A DNA stretch of 64,000 bases from Hahella sp. KA22 (GTDB lineage: Bacteria; Pseudomonadota; Gammaproteobacteria; Pseudomonadales; Oleiphilaceae): NCBI RefSeq assembly GCF_004135205.1, contig NZ_CP035490.1, forward strand, positions 5,003,644-5,067,643. Direction: 5' to 3'. How positions within the stretch are numbered: position 1 is the first letter of the stretch; the number at the start of each line of letters is the position of its first letter. Below, piece after piece: positions 48,547 through 56,902 of the stretch. Made by a program: the position numbers and the translations under genes. Under the pieces are notes generated by a model. The model saw only the letters and a program-made list of their open reading frames with translations. It was not told where the DNA came from and did not search any database.

Positions 48547-49497
48547 TTACAGGCTACCAGGGTGAGCCAAATGACAGGACGCTCCGTCCCCTCTTTCGAC
48601 CTGAACGGTGCAATGGCCGATACGGAAGCGCTCGTTTAATTGAAGCGCCAACTCCCCGAGAAAGACGTCATCCACAGATTGATTGGGAATAAGTAAATGA
48701 ACGGTTAGCGCAACTTCCGTGGTGCTCATCGCCCAGATATGAAGATCATGGATATCCGTTACGCCAGCATAGCTGCGCAAGAACGCCTCCACTTCATCAG
48801 GATTGATATGAGAAGGCACTGTGTCCATGGCGAGATTAAGCGAATCCCGAAACAGCCCCCAGGTCCCAAACAGGATGATGGCGACAATGAGCAGACTGAT
48901 CACCGGATCAAGCCACAACCAGCCGGTAAACATAATAATGACTCCCGCCGCCGCCACCCCAAAAGATACGCCGGCATCCGCCGCCATGTGCAGAAATGCG
49001 CCTTTGATATTGAGATCGTGCTTTTGACCACTCAGAAACATCAACGCCGTCGCAGTATTGATAACTACGCCAATAAGCGACACGACAATCACAGTCATGC
49101 CATCCACCCTTACAGGCTGATTGATTCGGTGGGCGGCCTCCCAGGCGATCGCTCCCAACGCCAGCAGTAGAAGAATCGCGCTTAACAGGGAGGCCAGAAT
49201 TGTTCCCCGGCGAAATCCGTAAGTGCGTCGGGAGGTCGGCGAACGCGTCGCCAGATAGGAAGCGCCCCAGGCTAGAAGTAAACCCAGCACATCGCTTAAA
49301 TTGTGCCCAGCGTCAGTGATCAGCGCCAACGAATCGGCGATCAGTCCATAGATCACCTCCACCACGACAAACCCAAGATTCAGCGCCACGCCCCAGGCAA
49401 AGGCCTTGTTATAGTTCGAGGAGGCTCCGTGAAAGTGACCATGGTGATGCGCATGACCAGCGTGATGATCATGCTGATGAGAACTTGAGTGCGACAT
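48547..49497 (-). CDS. Cation diffusion facilitator (CzcD-like)
   Basis: A 316-residue inner-membrane metal/proton antiporter for Zn, Co or Cd. A His-rich N-terminus (HQHDHHAGHAHHHGHFHG) precedes six hydrophobic helices. Metal-site motifs ADSLALITDAGHNLSD and LHMAADAGVSF are in helices II and V. The C-terminal cytoplasmic domain includes DLHIWAMSTTEVALTVHL. Monocistronic. Confidence 0.92.
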   Translation of the reverse strand: MSHSSSHQHDHHAGHAHHHGHFHGASSNYNKAFAWGVALNLGFVVVEVIYGLIADSLALITDAGHNLSDVLGLLLAWGASYLATRSPTSRRTYGFRRGTILASLLSAILLLLALGAIAWEAAHRINQPVRVDGMTVIVVSLIGVVINTATALMFLSGQKHDLNIKGAFLHMAADAGVSFGVAAAGVIIMFTGWLWLDPVISLLIVAIILFGTWGLFRDSLNLAMDTVPSHINPDEVEAFLRSYAGVTDIHDLHIWAMSTTEVALTVHLLIPNQSVDDVFLGELALQLNERFRIGHCTVQVERGDGASCHLAHPGSL

Positions 49498-49682
49498 ATC
49501 CTTTCGCCTTGGCGCTGCGGAGGAACCCCCGCGCCAGTATCATTTCGCAATGGGCTGACAAGTTGACAGCGGCTGAACCGGGATAATGCCATTCGATACA
49601 AGCAAATCCAACTACTTACCGTTAATTAGCGCAAGCCGGCGTCTTCAAGAAGAGAGGAGTTCAGTTCTTTTGGAAAGGATGT

Positions 49683-49715
49683 AAAAAAGCCCCGCATCTT
49701 ACGATGCAGGGCTTT
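49683..49715 (-). terminator. Terminator of tRNA-Glu copy 1
   Basis: Minus-strand stem GCCCTGCATC/GATGCGGGGC, loop GTAA, followed by six T. Confidence 0.88.
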
Positions 49716-49722
49716 AATAATA

Positions 49723-49798
49723 TGGCGTCCCCTAGGGGATTCGAACCCCTGTTACCGCCGTGAAAGGGCGGTGTCCTAGGCCTCTAGACGAAGGGGAC
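49723..49798 (-). tRNA. tRNA-Glu (UUC), copy 1
   Basis: 76 nt with encoded CCA. On the minus strand it starts GTCCCCTTCGTC, has anticodon loop CCTTTCAC (anticodon TTC) and T-loop GGTTCGAATCC; acceptor arms GTCCCCT/AGGGGAC pair. Nearly identical to E. coli tRNA-Glu. Discriminator G. Confidence 0.97.
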
Positions 49799-50016
49799 GG
49801 AACACCATCTCGGTGAGATGGCGCGCATTCTATGGAAGCCGCTCACTCATGTCAAACACTAATCTTACTAATGTAGTGTCCATGTGGATGTGAGCAACTT
49901 GATAGACAGAGAAGCGAAAGATCCTGTAACGAAAGTAAACTTAACGTATATATAAATGGATGCTAATAGGGACAGAGACTTAGAGAAGAGAAAAACAAGG
50001 ACTTTTCGAAGAACAT

Positions 50017-50050
50017 AAAAAATCCCCGCATCTTGCGATGCAGGGCTTTT
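50017..50050 (-). terminator. Terminator of tRNA-Glu copy 2
   Basis: Minus-strand CCCTGCATC-GCAA-GATGCGGGG stem followed by ATTTTTT. Confidence 0.85.
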
Positions 50051-50056
50051 AGAATA

Positions 50057-50132
50057 TGGCGTCCCCTAGGGGATTCGAACCCCTGTTACCGCCGTGAAAG
50101 GGCGGTGTCCTAGGCCTCTAGACGAAGGGGAC
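50057..50132 (-). tRNA. tRNA-Glu (UUC), copy 2
   Basis: Same 76-nt sequence as copy 1, including the encoded CCA. Confidence 0.97.
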
Positions 50133-50380
50133 GGAACACCATCTCGGTGAGATGGCGCGCATTCTATGGAAGCCGCCCATACCTGTCAAACACTAATTTC
50201 TAATTTTTTCATGAGGGGGGCGATTTCATTTCCCTTTTCGGCCACCCCTCGGCTCTTCTGTGCGAACGGTCTCCCATAGCAGCAAGAGTAGTGGGTAAAT
50301 TTACGCAGCCGCAGCGGCATTTAGTCTACACTTCAAATAGGTTTCCCTGTTTTGTGACGTACCCGCTTTGGGAGCGATGA

Positions 50381-51592
50381 ATGACCGTTGAGCAGATTCT
50401 TCTGGCGCGCCAGCCAATTGTTAACGCAACAAAAGAGATAGTAGGTTACGAGCTGTTGTTTCGCTCAAATGAACAGCCGGCTCAATTCGACGGCAATGCA
50501 GCCACCTCTCAAGTTTTGCTCAACGCCTTTACAGAGATATCTATCGGAGAGGTAACCGGCGGCGCAAAAGCATTTGTAAACTTCACAGAAACGCTTTTAA
50601 TGCAGCCGCCCCCCTTCTCTAAAGAACTCCTGGTTATTGAAATACTGGAGACCATAGAGCTAACTGATGAAATCGTGACGGCGATCATCCGCCTGGGCAA
50701 GAACGGCTTCACCCTCGCTCTCGACGACTATGTCCCAGGCACCAAGTACGACGAACTCCTGCCATATGTATCCATCGTTAAGCTTGAATTTCCCGCAATT
50801 CCAAAAGACAGGTTAGAGCAGACGGTCACACACCTAAAAGGCCTGAACATCACCCTGCTGGCGGAAAAAGTAGAGACTCATGAAGATTTTGAATACTGTC
50901 GTGACTTAGGATGCGACCTGTTTCAGGGATATTTCTTCAGCAAGCCGGAAATCATCACTGGGCGCAAACTGGCGCACAACCGAATGGCGGTGATGGAGTT
51001 GATCGCCAAAGTGCAAAACCCCACGCTTTCCATAGACCAGATCATCAAAACCATCACCAGCGACCCTTCTCTTAGCGTAAAGCTGCTGCAGTTGGTCAAC
51101 TCCGCCGCCTATCGGCGTCCGCGGACGATTGAGTCCATTCATATGGCCGTCATGCTGCTGGGGATCAGCCGCATCAAGTCCTGGGCGACCTTGTTGGCGC
51201 TGTCCAACATTGAGGATAAACCTAAAGCGCTGATCACCATCGCATTGATTCGCGCCCGCATGTGCGAGCTTATAGCCCAGTCCATAGAGCCCCAGGCCGC
51301 CGACCTTTATTTCACCGTCGGCCTGTTTTCCTGCCTGGAAGCTTTTTTTGACATGCCCATGGAAGAGATACTGAACAAGCTCCCTCTTTCCGAGAGAGTC
51401 AGTGACGCCCTGGTAAAAATGAAAGGCAAACCAGGGCTGGCGTTACATACCACCTTGCAGTACGAGCGCTGCAAACTGGACACCATCCATTGGAACCTGC
51501 TGGAAAAGATGAATCTCAATAGCGGAGAAATCAGCGCCACCTACCGCCAGGCGATTCTGTGGGCTAACGAACAATCCGCATTTAGAGCCTGA
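50381..51592 (+). CDS. EAL-HDOD (YuxH-like) regulatory protein
   Basis: A 403-residue signalling protein. N-terminal EAL-like domain (about 1-195): the catalytic EAL triad is replaced by YELLFRS and the DDF(G/Y)TG loop by DDYVPG, so phosphodiesterase activity is unlikely. C-terminal HDOD domain (about 205-400): LKLLQLVNSAAYRRP, then LLGISRIKSWATLLAL. Such fusions bind cyclic di-GMP or partners without hydrolysing it and link to motility and stress. GGGAG site 8 nt before the start. Monocistronic. Confidence 0.9.
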   Translation: MTVEQILLARQPIVNATKEIVGYELLFRSNEQPAQFDGNAATSQVLLNAFTEISIGEVTGGAKAFVNFTETLLMQPPPFSKELLVIEILETIELTDEIVTAIIRLGKNGFTLALDDYVPGTKYDELLPYVSIVKLEFPAIPKDRLEQTVTHLKGLNITLLAEKVETHEDFEYCRDLGCDLFQGYFFSKPEIITGRKLAHNRMAVMELIAKVQNPTLSIDQIIKTITSDPSLSVKLLQLVNSAAYRRPRTIESIHMAVMLLGISRIKSWATLLALSNIEDKPKALITIALIRARMCELIAQSIEPQAADLYFTVGLFSCLEAFFDMPMEEILNKLPLSERVSDALVKMKGKPGLALHTTLQYERCKLDTIHWNLLEKMNLNSGEISATYRQAILWANEQSAFRA

Positions 51593-51676
51593 CCCAGCCC
51601 CCACCCTCTTCACACATGGAAAAATCCTGCTTCGACGCTTACTATGTGCGCTTTGTTTTACAGGATTTCATTAAGC

Positions 51677-52459
51677 ATGTTTGATATCGGCGTCAATTTG
51701 ACCAATGGCCGCTATAAAGGAAAGTTACAGCAGTTGCTGGACGACAGCCGCGACCGTGGGGTCGAGGGAATGATCGCTATTGGAACCAGCGTTAAAGAAA
51801 GCCTCGCCTCTGCAAAGATTGCCGAAGAGCATCCTGGTTATGTCTTCGCCACCGCAGGCGTACACCCTCACGACGCCAAGACTCTAGATCAGGAAGGCCT
51901 GAAAACCTTGAAGTCCCTGCTTCAGCAACCTCATGTGGTCGCAGTGGGTGAGATGGGGTTGGATTTCAACCGCAACTTTTCCACTCCCGAAGATCAGGAG
52001 TGGGCGTTCACGGCTCAGCTTGAATTGAACCGTGAATTCCAGAAGCCGCTTTATCTCCATGAAAGAGACGCCTACACGCGCCAAATGGAAATACTCAGGG
52101 CGCACCGGAATTGCTTCGAGCATGGTGTGACGCATTGTTTCACCGGAACCCGGGAGGCGCTCTTTGGCTATTTAGACCTGGGGTTACACATTGGCGTAAC
52201 AGGCTGGATATGCGATGAACGCAGAGCGGGCGATCTGGTGAATTTGGTTAAAGAGATTCCCCGCGACAGACTTCTCGTCGAAACGGACAGTCCGTTTCTT
52301 ATGCCGAGAAGTATTAAACCGCGTCCGCGCAATAACACTAATTTCCCATGGCTTGTGCGAGAAGTGATTCGTATAGTGGCGCTGTATCGCGGCGAGACGG
52401 AAGAAGACGTGCGCGAATACACAGCGGAAAACGCCCGCCGCCTGTTCCAAACGGGTTAA
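51677..52459 (+). CDS. tatD: TatD deoxyribonuclease
   Basis: A 260-residue TIM-barrel metal-dependent nuclease. Starts MFDIGVNLTN like E. coli TatD, then AGVHPHD, GEMGLDFNRNFSTPE, THCFTGTREAL, TGWICDERR and ETDSPFL. These supply the divalent-metal ligands. E. coli TatD is a 3'-5' exonuclease acting on damaged DNA. ATG 51677 matches the family start; an upstream ATG at 51644 would add 11 residues. Confidence 0.93.
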   Translation: MFDIGVNLTNGRYKGKLQQLLDDSRDRGVEGMIAIGTSVKESLASAKIAEEHPGYVFATAGVHPHDAKTLDQEGLKTLKSLLQQPHVVAVGEMGLDFNRNFSTPEDQEWAFTAQLELNREFQKPLYLHERDAYTRQMEILRAHRNCFEHGVTHCFTGTREALFGYLDLGLHIGVTGWICDERRAGDLVNLVKEIPRDRLLVETDSPFLMPRSIKPRPRNNTNFPWLVREVIRIVALYRGETEEDVREYTAENARRLFQTG

Positions 52460-52506
52460 GCGGCGGCGAATTGTCCGCTATGCGGTTCCGCGTCAGCGTG
52501 AACTCG

Positions 52507-52881
52507 TCAGGATCGGATATCGATAACGGTACCCAGTGCTTCGTTAGCGGTCCGGTCAAACTGTCGAGTCGTCTGCGAAGCGCTCTCACGGGGAGGCGGT
52601 GATTGATCCTCTTCCGTTTCAGCCAAATTCGCCGTAGGTGCGGCGTTTTCAGCAGCGCCTTGAGTCCGCTCCGTCTCAGTCGAGGCGTTAACCTGTTGAC
52701 TGTTCGCCAGACTCAATTCCCGGCCTTCCTGAGAAAGCTCCACCTCAACGGCGGGCGTCTCCCGGACCTGGGTTTGCGCATTATCGACATTCTGACGGGT
52801 TTGCTCACGTTCTCGCGCCCGCCCTGCATCAAGTTGCTGCAAAGAACTGGTCGCCAAACTGTTTACGGTATTATCAGCCAT
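52507..52881 (-). CDS. Disordered hypothetical protein
   Basis: A 124-residue protein, rich in Gln, Glu, Ser and Thr. Opens MADNTVNSLATSSLQQLDAG and contains VELSQEGRELSLANSQQVN, a stretch seen in flagellar and disordered regulators; ends EALGTVIDIRS. No signal or membrane segment. GGAGGT lies 7 nt before ATG 52881, which decided the start. Not recognised. Convergent with tatD. Confidence 0.65.
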   Translation of the reverse strand: MADNTVNSLATSSLQQLDAGRAREREQTRQNVDNAQTQVRETPAVEVELSQEGRELSLANSQQVNASTETERTQGAAENAAPTANLAETEEDQSPPPRESASQTTRQFDRTANEALGTVIDIRS

Positions 52882-53112
52882 AGAACGCACCTCCATTCCT
52901 AAGTATTGCACAAAGTGGTTATATTTTGAACAAAACAATTGCAACCTGGATCAATAATCCGATTTTGCCTTGTTTGACGCTTTGCGCGAGGTGGAAAGCT
53001 GGGCTAAGTTTATAATGTTTAATATATTCCAATGCTGCCGGTCTGTTGCGCCATGAAAAGACTTTGAGCTGCTTTTTTACCTACATGAAAGAAAAAAGAG
53101 CACCCGCGAATA

Positions 53113-55533
53113 ATGAGTAACCTGTTTCGCAAAGTCTGGAATTTTCGCGAGACCTCTCCGCTTTCTTTTCGCATGTTGGGCTACATCCTTGTGTGTAGCT
53201 CCCTGTTTACGCTGTTCGCCACAGGCATCCAGGTTTATGCGGACTATCGGAAAGATGTTTCGCTGGTCGATCAGCGCATGAATCTGATCGAAACCAGTTA
53301 CCAGTCCTCACTGGCGCGCAGCCTGTGGTCTCTCGACCAGAAATTACTGCGCGTGCAAATGCAGGGCATATTGAACCTGCCCGACATCGTGCATCTGCAT
53401 CTGCAGATTTATCCAGACTCAGAAATCGAGATGGGCGAGATCCCGCCGCGGATTCCGACGATCAAACACAAAATCAAGCTGCAACACTCATCCGATGATC
53501 TATATGAGCTGGGGGAACTGACCATCACCGCCAGCCTTGACGACATCTATCGACAGTTGCGGCAGCGCATCTTCGTCATCATGACGACCCAGGCGTTTAA
53601 AACCTTTTTCATTTCCGTACTGATTCTATGGATATTTCAGTATCTGGTGACGCGTCATCTGTCCAAAATGGCGAACTACGCCCGCGGCCTCAATATTCAC
53701 CAGCTAGATACGCCTTTAGCCTTGGATCGCTCACAAAAGAGCGGCCAACCGCCGGATGAGCTGCAGCGTGTCACAGACGCCATCAACGAAATGCGCCTCA
53801 CCCTGCTCAACGATATTGAGAAGCAAAAGCTGGATGCGGCGGAGATCCGCAAGTTATCGCTGGCCATTGAGCAAAGCCCCTCCTCCGTGCTGATCTGCGA
53901 CAAGCGCTGGAAAATCACCTATGCCAACCAGAAGTTCAGCCAGTTGACCGGCCACAATTTGAACTCGATTATCGGCAAGCATCCAAAAACCCTGACGCAT
54001 ATCAGCCCGGATGAATCTCAGAATGAGCAGCTCTGGCACAACATTGAGATTCAGGTGGAGCGCGCTGGCATGTGGCAGGGGGAAATGCACAGCACCCGTC
54101 ATGGCGGCGAGAAGTTCTGGGAACAAGTGGTGATCACTCCCATCCGCGACACCGATGGCGAGTCGTCTCAGTATCTGATTCTGGGCGAGGACATCAGCGT
54201 ACGTAAACGCTACGAGCAACAGTTGCTGCGTCAAGCCAATTATGACCTGTTGACCGGCCTGCCAAACCGCATGCTGGCGCTGGACCGTCTCAAATTAGCG
54301 CTGGCGCAATCCCGCCGCGACAAATCGCAGGTGGGCCTGATGTTTCTGGATTTGGATAACTTCAAGCACATCAACGACACCCTGGGCCACGACAATGGCG
54401 ACACCCTGTTGATTGAGGCTTCGCGCCGCATCGCCTCATCTCTGCGCGGCAACAGCACCGTGGCCCGTTTGGGTGGAGATGAGTTCCTGATCATTCTGCC
54501 GTCCCTGGAGTCCCCCGAAGATTCCGAACTGGTCGCCGCCCGCATTCTGCAGGCGTTCTCTTCCCCCTTCCTGCTGAACAATCAGGAAATATTCGTCAGC
54601 ACCAGTATCGGCATCGCGATCTACCCAACGGATAGTGAAAATTCAAGCACTTTGCTGCAGCAGGCTGACGCGGCCATGTATCAGGCCAAGCACAAAGGCA
54701 AGAGCGCCTATCACCGCTTCACCCCGGACCTTAACCAGCAATCCAGAGAGCGCCTCAAGCTGGAGACGCAATTGCGCAAAGCGCTTGAGCAAGACGAATT
54801 GCTGCTGTATTACCAGCCCATTGTGGAAACCGCCAGCGGCCAGTTGGTCGGCGCAGAGGCGTTGATTCGCTGGGATAACCCCTTGCTGGGGCTGGTGGCC
54901 CCGGACAAATTCATCCCCCTGGCGGAAGAAACCGGGCTGATTACCTCTATCGGCGAATGGGTGCTGCATACCGCTTGTCGCGACGTGAAGAAGTGGCATG
55001 AGGATACCGGACTGAAACTGACGATCGCCGTCAATGTCTCTCCGCGTCAATTCCGCGACCTCAAATTCATCGATACTGTGCAAAAAGCGCTGGAGGTCAA
55101 TGATCTGGCGGGCGAATACCTGGAGCTGGAAATCACGGAAAGACTGTTGCTGGATGACTCTATCGAGACCTTTGAGATCTTGCACAAGCTGGATGCAATG
55201 GGCGTGAAACTGTCCGTGGACGACTTTGGCACCGGCTATTCCGCGCTCAGCTACCTGAAGAGCTACCCATTTGACTCCCTGAAAATTGACCGCTCGTTCG
55301 TCAAGGATGTCAACACCGAGGCGGAAGACGCGGCGCTGGTGACGGCTATCATCACCATGGCCCACAGCCTGGGCCTCAAAGTCATAGGGGAAGGCGTGGA
55401 AGATGCGGCGCAGATGCAGTTCCTGCGCGCCAAAGGCTGCGATTACGCACAGGGTTACTATTACAACCGACCTGTGGCGGAAAGCGACTTCTGCAATTGG
55501 ATATCGGAAAACCGGCGCGCCTACGCCACCTAA
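53113..55533 (+). CDS. Membrane-bound PAS-GGDEF-EAL cyclic di-GMP enzyme
   Basis: An 806-residue inner-membrane protein. Transmembrane helices near 20-40 and 155-180 flank a periplasmic sensor. PAS domain about 245-370 (SVLICDKRWKITYANQKFSQLTG). GGDEF domain about 375-540 with intact RLGGDEF. EAL domain about 555-800 with VGAEALIRW, EITERLLLDD and DDFGTGYSALSYL. All catalytic residues for both synthesis and hydrolysis are present. It stands alone, so the input signal is unknown. Confidence 0.94.
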   Translation: MSNLFRKVWNFRETSPLSFRMLGYILVCSSLFTLFATGIQVYADYRKDVSLVDQRMNLIETSYQSSLARSLWSLDQKLLRVQMQGILNLPDIVHLHLQIYPDSEIEMGEIPPRIPTIKHKIKLQHSSDDLYELGELTITASLDDIYRQLRQRIFVIMTTQAFKTFFISVLILWIFQYLVTRHLSKMANYARGLNIHQLDTPLALDRSQKSGQPPDELQRVTDAINEMRLTLLNDIEKQKLDAAEIRKLSLAIEQSPSSVLICDKRWKITYANQKFSQLTGHNLNSIIGKHPKTLTHISPDESQNEQLWHNIEIQVERAGMWQGEMHSTRHGGEKFWEQVVITPIRDTDGESSQYLILGEDISVRKRYEQQLLRQANYDLLTGLPNRMLALDRLKLALAQSRRDKSQVGLMFLDLDNFKHINDTLGHDNGDTLLIEASRRIASSLRGNSTVARLGGDEFLIILPSLESPEDSELVAARILQAFSSPFLLNNQEIFVSTSIGIAIYPTDSENSSTLLQQADAAMYQAKHKGKSAYHRFTPDLNQQSRERLKLETQLRKALEQDELLLYYQPIVETASGQLVGAEALIRWDNPLLGLVAPDKFIPLAEETGLITSIGEWVLHTACRDVKKWHEDTGLKLTIAVNVSPRQFRDLKFIDTVQKALEVNDLAGEYLELEITERLLLDDSIETFEILHKLDAMGVKLSVDDFGTGYSALSYLKSYPFDSLKIDRSFVKDVNTEAEDAALVTAIITMAHSLGLKVIGEGVEDAAQMQFLRAKGCDYAQGYYYNRPVAESDFCNWISENRRAYAT

Positions 55534-55639
55534 ACGCCCCTTGCGCTCACAGGCGCCAGTCGTCATCATGAGCCATACTTGAGGGGCGAGTTATCACCCC
55601 GGCTTTTAAGTCACCGGAAAACAAGCATCCAAGGCAGGC

Positions 55640-56842
55640 ATGACAGGAAAACTTATTCTGGTGTTGAACAGTGGAAGTTCCTCACTCAAGTTCGCCATTA
55701 TCGACCCCGAGCAAGACGCTCCCCTACTCACCGGCATCGCCGAACGCCTAAGCTCCGCCGAGGCCAATTTTCGCATGCGCTGGCGCAACGAAGAAAACAG
55801 GCGCCAACTCTGCCCCAACGCAGACCATGGCCGCGTCATCGACCAACTGTTCCAGCATATGCATGAGCACAGTATCGACGCTAAGGACCTGACAGGCGTC
55901 GGACATAGAGTCGTGCATGGCGGCGAGACTTTTCGCGACTCAGCCATCATTGACGAGCAGGTGATCGCCAAGATTGAGCAGTGCGCCAAGCTTGCGCCTT
56001 TACACAATCCGGTGAATTTACTGGGCATCAAAGCGATTGCACGGAAGTATCCGAACCTAAATCAAGTCGCGGTCTTCGACACATCTTTTCATCAGACCCT
56101 GCCAGAATACGCATATACTTACGCCCTCCCCTACAAGCTATATCGGGAGCACGGACTCAGGCGTTACGGATTTCACGGCTCCAGCCATCGTTTTGTCGCT
56201 GGGCGCGCCGCCGAGCTGCTTGGCAAGCCGCTGGACGATTGTAATTTTATCAGCGCCCACCTCGGAAATGGGTGTAGCGCCGCCGCCATTAAGGGCGGCG
56301 TTTCAGTCGATACCAGTATGGGGTTGACGCCTCTGGAAGGCTTGGTAATGGGCTCCCGCTGCGGCGATCTCGACCCCGGCCTGGTCCTGCATTTGACGCA
56401 AACGTTGAATTACGCGCCCGATCAGCTATCGCACCTGCTCAATAAAGAGAGTGGACTGCTTGGCGTCTCAGAAGTCAGCAATGATATGCGTGAGCTGCTA
56501 CGTCTCAGTGAAGAAGGTCACCAGCAGGCAACCCTGGCGATCGATATTTTCTGCTATCGGTTAGCGAAAACGATCGCCGGCTACTATCTGGCGACAGCGC
56601 CGCTGGACGCCATTATTTTCACCGGGGGCATCGGCGAAAATGCAGCGCCCGTGCGCGCCAAGGTATGCGCCTGGCTCAAGCCCCTGGGCGTCGACATGGA
56701 TGAAGAGGCGAACCACCGCCACGGAGAAAAAAATCAGGGACGCATATCCAGGGACGATTCGCTAAACATCATGGTCGTTCCCACCAACGAGGAACTTCTT
56801 ATCGCCAGAGACACCCTGGCGTTGATTAGGCGCAACAAATAA
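55640..56842 (+). CDS. ackA: Acetate kinase
   Basis: A 400-residue enzyme forming acetyl phosphate and ADP from acetate and ATP, and the reverse in overflow metabolism. Landmarks: VLNSGSSSLKF at the start, GHRVVHGG (about 90), FDTSFHQ, RYGFHGSSHRFV, HLGNGCS and GGIGENAA. Length matches E. coli AckA. It is followed by pta 60 bp on, the usual AckA-Pta operon. Confidence 0.97.
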   Translation: MTGKLILVLNSGSSSLKFAIIDPEQDAPLLTGIAERLSSAEANFRMRWRNEENRRQLCPNADHGRVIDQLFQHMHEHSIDAKDLTGVGHRVVHGGETFRDSAIIDEQVIAKIEQCAKLAPLHNPVNLLGIKAIARKYPNLNQVAVFDTSFHQTLPEYAYTYALPYKLYREHGLRRYGFHGSSHRFVAGRAAELLGKPLDDCNFISAHLGNGCSAAAIKGGVSVDTSMGLTPLEGLVMGSRCGDLDPGLVLHLTQTLNYAPDQLSHLLNKESGLLGVSEVSNDMRELLRLSEEGHQQATLAIDIFCYRLAKTIAGYYLATAPLDAIIFTGGIGENAAPVRAKVCAWLKPLGVDMDEEANHRHGEKNQGRISRDDSLNIMVVPTNEELLIARDTLALIRRNK

Positions 56843-56902
56843 TCGCAGTAGACGCCATCAAACGTCGCCCTGTTTTCACCGCCCTAACCAAGAGGAATCA
56901 TC

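Larger units (their letters stand above)
49683..50197. repeat. Tandem duplication of the tRNA-Glu unit
   Basis: Units of about 180 bp at 49683-49863 and 50017-50197, 334 bp apart. Each includes terminator, tRNA and a CCATCTC-GGT-GAGATGG hairpin and flank. The intervening 150 bp is unique, so each gene has its own terminator. Confidence 0.85.
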
